Shown piece after piece: positions 8,623 to 17,629 of a stretch of DNA of 34,594 nt (positions are counted from its first letter, which is position 1; each line of letters starts with the position of its first letter). A model generated the notes under the pieces. The model searched no databases, had not been told where the DNA came from, and saw only the letters and a program-made list of their open reading frames with translations. The translations under genes and the position numbers were made by a program. Origin of the DNA: Parendozoicomonas sp. Alg238-R29 (lineage in GTDB: Bacteria; Pseudomonadota; Gammaproteobacteria; Pseudomonadales; Endozoicomonadaceae); NCBI RefSeq assembly GCF_947331445.1, contig NZ_CAMZOG010000052.1, positions 1-34,594 on the forward strand, written 5' to 3'.

Positions 8623-10716
8623 ATGGCAGAACACATTCGATCCAAAAACCAGGGGCCGTTGCGTCTTCTTTTTCTTGAAGATGCTAGTAATCATGCTGAA
8701 AGCCTCGTCAGCCACTTCCGTAATGCTGGGCTTGCCACCCGTGTTCACCGTATAACATCATTAGAAGATTTAAGTGAGTCCCTAAATGCTCATCCTTGGG
8801 ATTTGTTGTTAGCATTCGAGAGTTCTGTTTCCATTTCTCCAGATGACGCCCTCTCAGAAGTTGTGACTAAAGGGAAAGACCTGCCCTGTATCCTTTTGCT
8901 GGATGAAGAGCAAACTGGCAAACGAGTAACTGAATGGCTTCAGGCCGGCGGTTCAGACGCTATTCCTTTCAGTCATATGGATTGGTTGAAGCTGGTGTGT
9001 ATGCGCGAATGGACAAACCTGCTTCACCGAAGACAAGGACGCCAGAATGAAATAGCCCTGAAAGAAGCAGAGAAACGTTGTCAGTTGCTGCTGGACAGCT
9101 CCGTAGATGCGATCGCTTATGTCCACGAAGGCATGCATATCCATGCGAACCCGGCTTACGTTGAGCTCTTTGGCTATATCGACCCTGATGATCTGACCGG
9201 CATGCCTTTGATTGACATGATTCACAAAGATGATCAAAGCAATTTAAAACAACTGATTCGCAGGTTCCAACAAGGGGATAGCACCCAGCCCCCAATGGAT
9301 TTTAAGGGTATGAAGGGTGACGACAGTTACTTCAAAGGCGTAATTACACTAAGCCCTGCAAAATGGGATGGTGAAAAATGTACCCAGGTTATTATTCGTA
9401 AAGCTGCCGCTGATCCTGAATTGGAACAAAAGCTGGAAGCGATGAAATCAACCGATATGCTGACGGGACTTTTCAATCGTACTTACTTTACCGAGCTCCT
9501 TGATACCGCCATTGCTCAACGAGAATCTGGTGACAAGCGTTATGCTCTTGTTGATATCAGGCTGGATAAGTTCCGGGATTTGAAAAAAGAAATGGGGATG
9601 GGGCGAGCTGATGCCTATCTTACCCAAGTTGCAAAACATCTGAAACCTGTCGTTCAGGAACACGGCATTCTGGCCCGATACAGTGATGATGTCTTCATTG
9701 CACTGATTAACAATGATCTTCAGCCCCGACTTCAAGCTCTTGGCAAAGAGATTTTAGAAAGTGTTGAAAATCTCGTTGTTAAAATTGAAAACGCCAAAGT
9801 TCAAACAACAGCATCTATCGGCATTATCCCTCTGACCGAATCGGCAGATAACAGCCATTATGTGATCAGCCGCGCTGAAAGTGCCTGCCTTCAGGCTTGG
9901 GAAGATGGCGGAAACCAAATTGTCTTCCATGATCATCAAGCCGAGCTTCAGGCCATGGTCAAAGAGGGAGATATTGTCGCACTGGTGACTCAGGCTCTGG
10001 AACAAGATCGCTTCAAGCTGAGTTACCAACCGGTTCTTAATCTCGAGCATGAAGAAGAACAGCAGTATGAAGTATTTTCGCGCCTGGAAAATGAACAGGG
10101 AGAAGTTATTCCCGCTGCAGATTTTATAGCCGCCAGCAAGCGTGCAGGTCTGACAACACGAATAGACCGCTGGGCCATACTGCATGCGGTTAAAACTCTG
10201 GCTGAACACCGAGAGAAAGGAAATGACTCTCGCTTGTTTCTGAATCTGGGGCCTGACTCTATTCAGGATCAAACCCTTCCATCCTGGATCAATGTTGCCC
10301 TGAAAGCAGCCAAACTTCCCAGCAATGCTCTTATTTTCCAGATGGCTGAAGAAGATGTTGCTATTCACCTGGAATCTGCGGCAACTGTCTGTGATAGTCT
10401 TCAGAAGTTGAATTGCGAGGTCTGCATTACACACTTTGGCTGTGCGGTAGAACCGTTTACATTGCTGGAAAAGATTCCGGCTAACTTCATCAAAATTGAT
10501 GGCTCATTGGTAAGCAACCTGGAAGATGGTGGTGATGAAGCGCTCCAGCACCTTCAGGAAATGGTCACGACCCTGCGCCGGCAAGATAAACTGGTCATGG
10601 TTCCCAGAATCGAGAGCAATAAGATTCTTTCAACCCTGTGGCAGTGTGATGTAAATTACGTGCAAGGTTACTACCTGCAACCTCCAATGGATGCTATGGA
10701 ATACGACTTCCAGTAA
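8623..10716 (+). CDS. fimX: FimX-like degenerate GGDEF/EAL c-di-GMP receptor
   Basis: This 697-residue protein has the FimX domain order. Residues ~5-130 are a receiver-like domain without a clear phospho-acceptor Asp. A PAS domain follows at ~150-215 (LLLDSSVDAIAYVHEG, NPAYVELFGY). The GGDEF domain (~280-430) begins DMLTGLFNRTYF, but its active site reads YSDDVF. The EAL domain (~450-690) has EVFSRL in place of EAL, while QPV, FIKIDGSLV and VPRIES are kept. Loss of both catalytic signatures with a preserved EAL pocket is the hallmark of P. aeruginosa FimX (691 aa). That protein binds c-di-GMP tightly and controls type IV pilus assembly and twitching. The serB neighbour is the same as in Pseudomonas. 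No pilus gene is in the window. Confidence 0.85.
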   Translation: MAEHIRSKNQGPLRLLFLEDASNHAESLVSHFRNAGLATRVHRITSLEDLSESLNAHPWDLLLAFESSVSISPDDALSEVVTKGKDLPCILLLDEEQTGKRVTEWLQAGGSDAIPFSHMDWLKLVCMREWTNLLHRRQGRQNEIALKEAEKRCQLLLDSSVDAIAYVHEGMHIHANPAYVELFGYIDPDDLTGMPLIDMIHKDDQSNLKQLIRRFQQGDSTQPPMDFKGMKGDDSYFKGVITLSPAKWDGEKCTQVIIRKAAADPELEQKLEAMKSTDMLTGLFNRTYFTELLDTAIAQRESGDKRYALVDIRLDKFRDLKKEMGMGRADAYLTQVAKHLKPVVQEHGILARYSDDVFIALINNDLQPRLQALGKEILESVENLVVKIENAKVQTTASIGIIPLTESADNSHYVISRAESACLQAWEDGGNQIVFHDHQAELQAMVKEGDIVALVTQALEQDRFKLSYQPVLNLEHEEEQQYEVFSRLENEQGEVIPAADFIAASKRAGLTTRIDRWAILHAVKTLAEHREKGNDSRLFLNLGPDSIQDQTLPSWINVALKAAKLPSNALIFQMAEEDVAIHLESAATVCDSLQKLNCEVCITHFGCAVEPFTLLEKIPANFIKIDGSLVSNLEDGGDEALQHLQEMVTTLRRQDKLVMVPRIESNKILSTLWQCDVNYVQGYYLQPPMDAMEYDFQ

Positions 10717-10728
10717 TATCCTCTAAAA

Positions 10729-10760
10729 CAAAGAAGCCGACTTTCCAGTCGGCTTCTTTG
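10729..10760. terminator. bidirectional terminator between fimX and serB
   Basis: A perfect 14-base inverted repeat (CAAAGAAGCCGACT / AGTCGGCTTCTTTG) closes on the loop TTCC between two convergent genes. Reading leftward it is followed by TGTTTTAG, a U-rich tract suited to ending serB. Reading rightward the T-rich part lies within the stem. It most likely serves both genes. Confidence 0.85.
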
Positions 10761-10768
10761 ACTCCTGA

Positions 10769-11995
10769 CTATTCCTTTAAACCTGTTAAGTCTCGATCAT
10801 GCCATCCAAGCAGATAGAGAATACTGTCTAGCCCCAAAGTAGATATAGATTGTCGTGCAGATTGACGAACCAGAGGCTTAGCCCGGAACGCAATTCCTAA
10901 ACCTGCAACAGCAAGCATTTCCAGGTCATTGGCACCGTCACCAACAGCGATAACCTGTTCAAGACGAATACCTTCCTGAGCTGCAATTTCCTTCAGAAGT
11001 ACTGCTTTTTTTCTGGCATCAACAATATCGCCTTTCACAACGCCAGTTACTTTCCCGTCAATGATTTCCAGCTCGTTGGCATAGATATAATCCATACCCA
11101 GCTTCTGCTTAAGGTTATTTGCAAACCAGGTAAAACCACCTGAAACAATAGCCGTTTTATAGCCCAGGGCTCGCAGGCTTTTTATCAACCTTTCAGCACC
11201 TTCCGTTAAACGTAGGCGGGCAGCCACCTTCTCAAGAGCAGACTCATCCAGGCCTTTCAACAAACCTAAACGACGGCGGAAACTTTCCTGAAAATCAATT
11301 TCTCCCTGCATAGCCTGCTCAGTAATAGCTGCAACCTCATCGCCAACACCAGCCTCTACTGCAAGCTCGTCAATCACTTCTGCTTCAATGAGTGTTGAAT
11401 CCATATCGAACACGACCAAGCGGCGACTACGGCGATAGATTGTGTCTTCCTGTAGAGCAACATCAACGTCCAATTCAGACGACAGATTCAACAGTTCGGT
11501 TTTAAGAGCTGCAGAATCATTCGGTGTGCCCCGAACAGAAAACTCTATACAGGCCCTTTGCGATGCAAGGCTTTCTTTATCAAGAGATGAGCGGCCAGAA
11601 AGGCGTGTTATATACTCGATATTTAGCCCGTGAGCTGCCGTTAAGGCAGACACTCTGGATACTTTTTCGGCATTTATAGCACGTGAAAGAAGGGTAACCT
11701 TGTAGCAGTCTTTGCCCTGCCTTGTAGTCCACTCCTGATACTCTTCAGGCTGAACCGTCCGATAGGTAACCTGCAGACCTTTCTCGTGTAAATCAAAGAG
11801 CAGATCTTTCAGCAATGGGGCAACATCCGATTCTTTGGCAACCTGAATAAGAATTCCCCAGGTTAAAGAATCATGGATGACCGCCTGACCAACATCGAGA
11901 ATCTCCACATCGTAACCAGCCATAATCCCGGTTATATCCGATGTGAGACCGGGTTTATCTTCACCGGTTACATTTATAAGAACTATACGGCCCAC
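10769..11995 (-). CDS. serB: phosphoserine phosphatase SerB with N-terminal ACT-type domains
   Basis: SerB catalyses the last step of serine synthesis, dephosphorylating O-phospho-L-serine. The HAD-superfamily catalytic motifs are clear. Motif I is VVFDMDSTLIEAEV (nucleophile Asp and acid/base Asp), motif II is AIVSGGFTWFA, and motif IV is AVGDGANDLEMLAVAGLGIAF. The N-terminal ~180 residues are ACT-like regulatory domains (INVTGEDKPGLTSDI), as in the long Pseudomonas-type SerB. At 408 residues it is slightly shorter than that enzyme. It converges on fimX and shares its terminator. The neighbourhood matches Pseudomonas. Confidence 0.96.
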   Translation of the reverse strand: MGRIVLINVTGEDKPGLTSDITGIMAGYDVEILDVGQAVIHDSLTWGILIQVAKESDVAPLLKDLLFDLHEKGLQVTYRTVQPEEYQEWTTRQGKDCYKVTLLSRAINAEKVSRVSALTAAHGLNIEYITRLSGRSSLDKESLASQRACIEFSVRGTPNDSAALKTELLNLSSELDVDVALQEDTIYRRSRRLVVFDMDSTLIEAEVIDELAVEAGVGDEVAAITEQAMQGEIDFQESFRRRLGLLKGLDESALEKVAARLRLTEGAERLIKSLRALGYKTAIVSGGFTWFANNLKQKLGMDYIYANELEIIDGKVTGVVKGDIVDARKKAVLLKEIAAQEGIRLEQVIAVGDGANDLEMLAVAGLGIAFRAKPLVRQSARQSISTLGLDSILYLLGWHDRDLTGLKE

Positions 11996-12245
11996 AATAC
12001 CCCCTCCAGAGCAGAACGTGCCCTATTCTATAGACTCGCAACGATATCGTCAGGTGATGCATTCAATATAAGACAGGAAAAACAATCCAGGGGGCATTCT
12101 CAATTAAGCATACGGTTCAGTGGCGCTGAAAGCCGCCAGACGTTAGAAGGGCTTGTGAAACTAACTGATGTTCAGTGGTACATCAGGAAGTATTTTATCT
12201 GATCGTAAGGCACAATAAGAAAAACCACAGTGTTCGAGTTAGTCC

Positions 12246-13550
12246 GTGCTTATCAAACGCTTTTTCAACCAGAGATTCTCAGGTCTTTCCAAGATCAGTA
12301 TCAGCAAACAGATTCCCTTGCTTCTGGGAGGAACTCTCGTTATCAGCCTGCTGTTCGCCGGCATGCTGGCCACCAGTGAAATTACTAAAACCGCTCATCA
12401 ACAAGCAGACAAACTTGGTAATGCACTTGCCGAACAAACAGCAAACTCTGCACGGGATCTTCTGGTTACAGGCGACAGGTTAAGCCTCAACGTCATGCTC
12501 GGCCAACTAACGCGCTCTGAATATATTGCCCGAGCCACAATTTTCAGCATCGATAACCAACGCATTGCCAGCACAGAGTCTTCAGATTTCAATACAGACA
12601 AACAATATGCTCTGTATTCGGCCTCTATCGACTATCAGAACGTTATTGCGGGCCAGCTACGTCTGGAAGTTGATATGGAGCGTTTTGAGCAGCCGACCCA
12701 CAAAGCGCTTTTCTTATTTGTCGGATTGGCGTTATTACTTGGCATCACAGGGACCGTAATAGCCTGGAACTATGGAAGATCAAAAAGCGAAATGCTTTCC
12801 CGCACTGTTAGGCAACTACAGGGAATAAGCCATGGAGAACGTGCTTATAGCGCAGATATAAAGGATGAAGTTCAACAGTTGTCTTCACAGATGGAATATC
12901 TGATCACCTCGGGTTATCAGCCAGAACAGAAACTCCAAAATTTGCAACCAGAGTTAACAGGCAATGCGCCCTCTCGCCCCGATTTTGAAAACCCTATTAT
13001 TCTGGCGATTCGATTCAGCAATATGGCACGCTTGCATAACAGCTTGAACCAACCAGCTTTGTTAAAACTTATTGAAGAGCGCTTGCCATTAATTAATGAC
13101 GCGGCCCAGCTCTACAACGGAAAGCTTGAATATTCTGCCGAAGGCAACGCTTACATCCGCTTCGCCAGAGAAAGCAGCACAGAAGCAGGAATTCAGGAAG
13201 CAATATGTTGTGCCAGACTCGTGCAAAACCTGATTACGATTCAGCAGGAAGGAGACCCGGCAGCTCTCACTTTAGAGCTGGGCATCAGCACCTTAACTCC
13301 AACAACACCTGAAGCTAAACATCCATCACTCGCAGACTCTGCAACCAGCCTGGCTCTTATGCTTGCCAGTCTCGGTCGTGGGAAACTGTTATTAGATGGC
13401 CAAGATGCAGACAAGGCAGAAAGCGGCTTAAAAGCTTCTCTTTTAGATACAGAGTTTGGGGAGGACATTGCCGAGGTTGGAGCCTTACCGGAACAGTTTA
13501 ATTTACTGATTGAGCGGCAAGCCGAACAGATTCGCTTAAGCACTTCCTGA
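12246..13550 (+). CDS. two-TM sensor-like membrane protein with a possible degenerate cyclase-like domain
   Basis: This protein is 434 residues from a GTG start; no strong ribosome site helps to fix it. One membrane helix is near residues 17-40 and a second near 152-173. They enclose an extracytoplasmic domain of about 110 residues (LGNALAEQTANSARDLL, YIARATIFSIDNQRIA). A HAMP-like linker follows (RTVRQLQGISHGERAYSAD). The cytoplasmic part from ~250 (ILAIRFSNMARLHNSL, then a helix, INDAAQLYNGKLEYSAEGN and YIRFA) recalls the layout of class III nucleotidyl cyclases. The metal-binding Asp of the first strand appears replaced (RFSN), so catalysis is doubtful. It occupies the position of an uncharacterised gene beside serB in Pseudomonas. 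Function unknown; signal sensing is inference. Confidence 0.6.
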   Translation: MLIKRFFNQRFSGLSKISISKQIPLLLGGTLVISLLFAGMLATSEITKTAHQQADKLGNALAEQTANSARDLLVTGDRLSLNVMLGQLTRSEYIARATIFSIDNQRIASTESSDFNTDKQYALYSASIDYQNVIAGQLRLEVDMERFEQPTHKALFLFVGLALLLGITGTVIAWNYGRSKSEMLSRTVRQLQGISHGERAYSADIKDEVQQLSSQMEYLITSGYQPEQKLQNLQPELTGNAPSRPDFENPIILAIRFSNMARLHNSLNQPALLKLIEERLPLINDAAQLYNGKLEYSAEGNAYIRFARESSTEAGIQEAICCARLVQNLITIQQEGDPAALTLELGISTLTPTTPEAKHPSLADSATSLALMLASLGRGKLLLDGQDADKAESGLKASLLDTEFGEDIAEVGALPEQFNLLIERQAEQIRLSTS

Positions 13551-13679
13551 CAACCATTCAAAAAATAGAAAGTGGTGGTGCACAAAATGACCATTGACGC
13601 ACCATCGTACCAATGACACCTTAAGAAAAGAGCACTGTAGTACCAAAACGAATAAAAATAATAATTTGGCAGGTACGCC

Positions 13680-14738
13680 ATGAGCTTTACAAAGATATTT
13701 CCCATTGCTGCTTTTCTAGCAACAACGTCTATCTCATGTTCCAGCTTTGCACTGGAGTCTTTATCTGATGATGAACTGTCTGACACTTCCGGGCAGGCAA
13801 TTATCAAGCTTGAACAGTTTAATAATGTGAACCAGTCATCTGGAGGTTCTCTCGATTTCACCCGTTTAAGCGTTGGCGCGACTATAGAGATGAACATGAA
13901 CATTGAATCTCTGAAGTTAGGAAACTACTACCGCCCCAACCCGGCAGCTGGAACCTGTGACCCGGAGTATCCTGGTGTATGTACAGCGGCTACAGGTAAT
14001 AACAACCCTTGGGCTTGCACGACTGAAACATGTGGGGGCGTAGACGGCACATTCTTTTGGCCAAACCTTGTTAACGGAGATGGGGACATCGACTTTGAAG
14101 ACTTGCCAGGAGGATTCGAGAAAGTTTCCAATTGGGATATTGCCCTACGCTATCTCAGCATGGGTTACATTGATCAAGATGGAAACCTTGTTCCTGCTAC
14201 CATTGTCGACCCCTATATCGACCTGGCCACGGATGATAATGGAAATCTCGAAGGGTTGAGAATTGGTTATGGCAGTGTTTCTGGTGTAATGGGGAACTTG
14301 ATTGATTCTATTTCAGGGAATATAAGGCCTAGCGTAGATGTTTTAGCCAAAGGACTTCTCAATATTTCTCTTGGCACACAGGAGCTCAATTTTTCCGGCG
14401 TTCGAACCCCTGGTTATATACAAGATGATATTGGTGTAATTCTTGGTCTGAATCTTAAGGAGCTTGCACACGAAGCACAATTGCGCCCAGTAGGGAGCTT
14501 ACAAGTCAATGATGCTGCGGACATGTTCTTCTCTGTTAATAATCGTCGAATTGATTACCCAGAAAACCCGAGAGGTATAATTTCACCGACTGCTGGGCCA
14601 GGGTTTTGGCTCAATATTGATGATGGGATTAATGCTGCAACCTATAACCATAAGCAGCCTGATAATTATTACCAGGATCATCCGCTGACTCAGTTATTAC
14701 GAGCAGCCGGAGCCTTTGAAAATTACTATGACAATTAA
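13680..14738 (+). CDS. secreted DUF6160/FilA-like protein 1
   Basis: This 352-residue exported protein has a signal peptide (MSFTKIFPIAAFLATTSIS, cleavage probably before LESLSDDELSD). The mature N terminus LSDDELSDTSGQAII is the signature I associate with the DUF6160 group, which includes FilA of the Acinetobacter putative pilus (fil) system. The rest is Gly/Asn/Asp-rich and predicted to be beta-strand-rich. It has four cysteines in a short segment (CDPEYPGVC, ACTTETCGG, about residues 98-119) that may form disulfides. It is first of three same-strand genes with the same N-terminal signature. The second follows after 14 bases. Family recognition is from the short motif. A surface or pilus-related role is inference. 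Confidence 0.6.
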   Translation: MSFTKIFPIAAFLATTSISCSSFALESLSDDELSDTSGQAIIKLEQFNNVNQSSGGSLDFTRLSVGATIEMNMNIESLKLGNYYRPNPAAGTCDPEYPGVCTAATGNNNPWACTTETCGGVDGTFFWPNLVNGDGDIDFEDLPGGFEKVSNWDIALRYLSMGYIDQDGNLVPATIVDPYIDLATDDNGNLEGLRIGYGSVSGVMGNLIDSISGNIRPSVDVLAKGLLNISLGTQELNFSGVRTPGYIQDDIGVILGLNLKELAHEAQLRPVGSLQVNDAADMFFSVNNRRIDYPENPRGIISPTAGPGFWLNIDDGINAATYNHKQPDNYYQDHPLTQLLRAAGAFENYYDN

Positions 14739-14752
14739 AGGAGGACTATCCA

Positions 14753-15784
14753 GTGATAAGACATAACGCAAAATACCTCCTTATATGGTTAAGCACTTCT
14801 TCCATAGGTCATGCAGATTTACAACCATTTAATGATGAAGATTTGTCTGATATTAATGGTGCAGGCATTGCTATTTATACAGAAAACCTCTCACTCGATA
14901 CTCGGGACAGCAACCCGGATAATGCCGGTGAAATTTCCATTACCGCAAACGAATTCAATGATATAACTCTCAAAAATTTAAAGGTATTTAAAGCGGGAAC
15001 AAATTACACGCAAGGCGCGGATGTGGGAAGCACTACAGAACCACTCAGGCTGAATATTGTTGAAAAAGACATGCCTGATGGTGCTCGCCGTGATGTCGCA
15101 ATTCTGGACATCCCTACAAACCCGGATGCTCTTGATATCAGTTATGAATCATACTTTCGGCCAATTCTTGTGGATGCAGCAGGAATACGATCAGCCACAC
15201 CTAATGAGCAACTCTTTGCTCAGATAGAAATAGAAGGATATCAACTCAATAAATCCATTGTTGAAATTTGGGCGACCGAAGAAGATGGATTAAATGTTGC
15301 CAGTAATATCAGTGCAGATATTGATAGCCTGAACATAATTGGTGATCCAGACAATCAAGATGCAGCAAAAACATCAATAAAAGGTGTAAAAATAAAGAAC
15401 TTACAAAATGGTTCTGAACACCAACCTCTGACCATGCGTGTTATTGATGCCCCCTCATACTACTTGCCCGTTGGAAGCACTAATCTACAAATGAAGATGG
15501 TCAGCACTCTGCAACTTGAAATCGCTCCCCTGACCTCATCTATAGCTACAAGTTTGTATACAAACCCAGATACAGGTAACCCTTACACTGCTGAAGAGTA
15601 TAGGGGAACACTGACAGATATATCAGTAAAAGAGCTAAACTTCACAAATCAGCATGCTACGGGCTCTGTTAATGGGCAAACACAGCTTGCTTTCATTCCA
15701 CAAAACCCCAGCGAAAATGTGATTGAAGTTCAAGGTATGGAAATTCAAAGCATGAAGGTGACATTCCATGACCTTAACTATTAG
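14753..15784 (+). CDS. secreted DUF6160/FilA-like protein 2
   Basis: This 343-residue exported protein starts at a GTG with a very strong AAAGGAGG ribosome site 8 bases upstream. The short signal peptide ends around SIGHA. The mature protein begins DLQPFNDEDLSDINGAGIA, the same acidic Asp-Leu-Ser-Asp then Gly pattern as its neighbours. The remainder alternates short hydrophobic and polar segments, as in beta-rich secreted proteins, and has no cysteines in the mature region. Its end overlaps the next gene by 17 bases, so genes 2 and 3 are translationally coupled. Exact function is unknown. Confidence 0.6.
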   Translation: MIRHNAKYLLIWLSTSSIGHADLQPFNDEDLSDINGAGIAIYTENLSLDTRDSNPDNAGEISITANEFNDITLKNLKVFKAGTNYTQGADVGSTTEPLRLNIVEKDMPDGARRDVAILDIPTNPDALDISYESYFRPILVDAAGIRSATPNEQLFAQIEIEGYQLNKSIVEIWATEEDGLNVASNISADIDSLNIIGDPDNQDAAKTSIKGVKIKNLQNGSEHQPLTMRVIDAPSYYLPVGSTNLQMKMVSTLQLEIAPLTSSIATSLYTNPDTGNPYTAEEYRGTLTDISVKELNFTNQHATGSVNGQTQLAFIPQNPSENVIEVQGMEIQSMKVTFHDLNY

Positions 15785-16817
15785 TGCTTGGGCAAGGCTG
15801 CCTTTTTTAACAGGTTTTCTTTCCTGTACAGCTCTTTACGCAGATCTTCAGGAACTTGAAGACGAAGGCATGGAAGATGTCAGTGGGCGAGCAGGTATCA
15901 CTATAGATGCAGAATTTCAGGCACATATCGGCTCAGTTGCTTTTGAACCTGGAGGGACAAAAAGTACAGGCTACCTCGCAACAGCCGATGATGCAGGCAT
16001 TCTTGATAACAGCTTTTCTGGATTAACGCTGGATGTTGTAAATCTCACAGCCAGCAGGGATGCTCTTGGGATTGGTCATAATCTCACTTTCAATATAAAG
16101 GATGCAGACGTGACCGGCTTTTATGCCAGTAGAACACCCTTGGTTATTCCAGAAGCGGCATTGACCAGCGTTCCTCAGGAAAGTGACTACGGGTACCTTG
16201 CAGAAATCCTCCTTGTGCCCAGCGCACACAACTGTTCTGGCAGTTTATTTAACTATGACTGCGATGAGACCCCTCCGGTTCCTAGAGATCACGCAAGAAA
16301 TGATGATTTCACAGTTACCATCAATAAAGGTAGATTCTCTAATCCCCAAAATATTGGTAGTGGCACATCAAACGGCTCAATCTCCAGCAACGGGCAAACA
16401 TGGAACGGCAACTATGGCAGCAATACAACTCTTGGCTGTTACCAGAATGCCACCGCTACTGGGGCTTGTGACTTTGGGCCGATACAAGATCGGAATGAAC
16501 AGGTCACTGTCATCGTAGCTTTTGACAGCAAAAGTGACGCAAATATCAGAATTGATCTAGACACATCATACAGTGCAGATGGTTATCTTTGGGCACTGGA
16601 CAGATATGGGAACGAAATTGGATGCTCAGGCAGGAGTGAATGTGGAAACGATTTTAATGATGGCCCAGGAGGCAGAGATGAAAGGCTTGATCTTAATCTC
16701 AGCGAACAGGTTATCAAAATTCCTAGAGCAGAACCTGCAGATTATACATTCCTTCTAGGTGTAGGTTTGTCCGGCAACTTCAACTTTACTGGAACTACAC
16801 ACGTTTTCGCTGACTAA
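15768..16817 (+). CDS. secreted DUF6160/FilA-like protein 3
   Basis: This 349-residue protein begins inside the end of the previous gene. The signal peptide ends near SCTALYA, and the mature start DLQELEDEGMEDVSGRAGI again shows the shared signature. It carries several cysteines (HNCSG, YDCDE, LGCYQ, GACDFG, IGCSGRSECG) and Gly/Asn/Ser-rich stretches around residues 190-230. An acidic, possibly metal-binding region lies near NDFNDGPGGRDERLDL. The three members are only distantly alike outside the N terminus, so they are old duplicates or distinct subunits of one assembly. It converges with hisF, separated by a terminator. Confidence 0.6.
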   Translation: MTLTISAWARLPFLTGFLSCTALYADLQELEDEGMEDVSGRAGITIDAEFQAHIGSVAFEPGGTKSTGYLATADDAGILDNSFSGLTLDVVNLTASRDALGIGHNLTFNIKDADVTGFYASRTPLVIPEAALTSVPQESDYGYLAEILLVPSAHNCSGSLFNYDCDETPPVPRDHARNDDFTVTINKGRFSNPQNIGSGTSNGSISSNGQTWNGNYGSNTTLGCYQNATATGACDFGPIQDRNEQVTVIVAFDSKSDANIRIDLDTSYSADGYLWALDRYGNEIGCSGRSECGNDFNDGPGGRDERLDLNLSEQVIKIPRAEPADYTFLLGVGLSGNFNFTGTTHVFAD

Positions 16818-16819
16818 GT

Positions 16820-16846
16820 AAAACAAAATGAGGCTCAAAGCCTCAT
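16820..16846 (-). terminator. intrinsic terminator of the hisB-hisH-hisF operon
   Basis: The inverted repeat ATGAGGCT (16828-16835) / AGCCTCAT (16839-16846) overlaps the hisF stop codon. Reading leftward, the stem is followed directly by TTTTGTTTTAC. This is a textbook U-tract terminator for the histidine genes, placed between them and the convergent secreted-protein gene. Confidence 0.88.
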
Positions 16847-17608
16847 CTCAACTCCCCGTTCAGCCATATACTCCTTGGCTTCTGGAATCGAATGTTGCCC
16901 AAAGTGAAAAATTGAAGCTGCTAAAACAGCATCCGCTTTCCCTTTCACAACACCGTCAACCAAATGATCAAGATTGCCGGCACCACCTGAAGCAATTACA
17001 GGGATAATCACCGCCTCAGAAATAGCACGAGTCACGCCAAGATCATAACCGTTCTTTACGCCATCCTGATCCATACTGGTCAGCAGAATCTCACCAGCTC
17101 CCAGCTCTTCCATCTTTTTAGCCCACTCAACGGCATCCAAGCCTGTCGGTTTACGGCCACCATGAGTAAAGATTTCCCAACGATTTTCTTCACCGGGTTT
17201 GCTGACTTTCTTGGCATCAATAGCAACGACAATGCACTGGGAGCCAAATTTCTCAGCAGCTTCCCGTACAAACTCAGGGTTAAACACAGCAGCAGTGTTA
17301 ATGCTGACTTTATCGGCACCGGCATTCAGCATGGTTCGAATATCTTCAATCTTGCGAATACCGCCGCCAACAGTTAGAGGAATAAACACTTCACTGGCAA
17401 TAGCTTCTACTGTGTGCACAGTAGTTTCACGATCACCACTACTGGCAGTTATATCCAGAAAGGTGATTTCATCGGCACCCTGCTCGTCGTAACGACGGGC
17501 GACTTCTACCGGATCACCAGCATCCCGAATATCAACGAACTGCACACCTTTAACAACCCGACCATTATCAACATCAAGACAGGGAATAATACGTTTTGCG
17601 AGCCCCAT
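16835..17608 (-). CDS. hisF: imidazole glycerol phosphate synthase subunit HisF
   Basis: HisF is the cyclase subunit of IGP synthase. With ammonia from HisH it converts PRFAR to IGP and AICAR. It is a 257-residue TIM barrel with the family start [19 protein letters not shown] (catalytic Asp in CLDVD), the phosphate-binding VGGGIR and IASGGAG loops, and the second catalytic Asp in VVAIDAKK. The length is standard. It follows hisH after 21 bases and ends at a strong terminator, so it is the last gene of the operon. hisA, which usually sits between hisH and hisF, is not here. Confidence 0.98.
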   Translation of the reverse strand: MGLAKRIIPCLDVDNGRVVKGVQFVDIRDAGDPVEVARRYDEQGADEITFLDITASSGDRETTVHTVEAIASEVFIPLTVGGGIRKIEDIRTMLNAGADKVSINTAAVFNPEFVREAAEKFGSQCIVVAIDAKKVSKPGEENRWEIFTHGGRKPTGLDAVEWAKKMEELGAGEILLTSMDQDGVKNGYDLGVTRAISEAVIIPVIASGGAGNLDHLVDGVVKGKADAVLAASIFHFGQHSIPEAKEYMAERGVEMRL

Positions 17609-17629
17609 AAACTTCTCCTCAATTCCCGG

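Noticed and set aside
9754-10434. 226-codon leftward open frame
   Set aside because: It lies fully antisense to the fimX GGDEF/EAL region; the translation is Cys/Phe-rich and unlike any family.
8623-10716. Active diguanylate cyclase or phosphodiesterase
   Set aside because: Both signatures are replaced (YSDDVF and EVFSRL), so a receptor role fits better.
13241-13903. 220-codon leftward open frame
   Set aside because: It is antisense to the end of the two-TM protein and the start of the first secreted protein, both of which have clear features.
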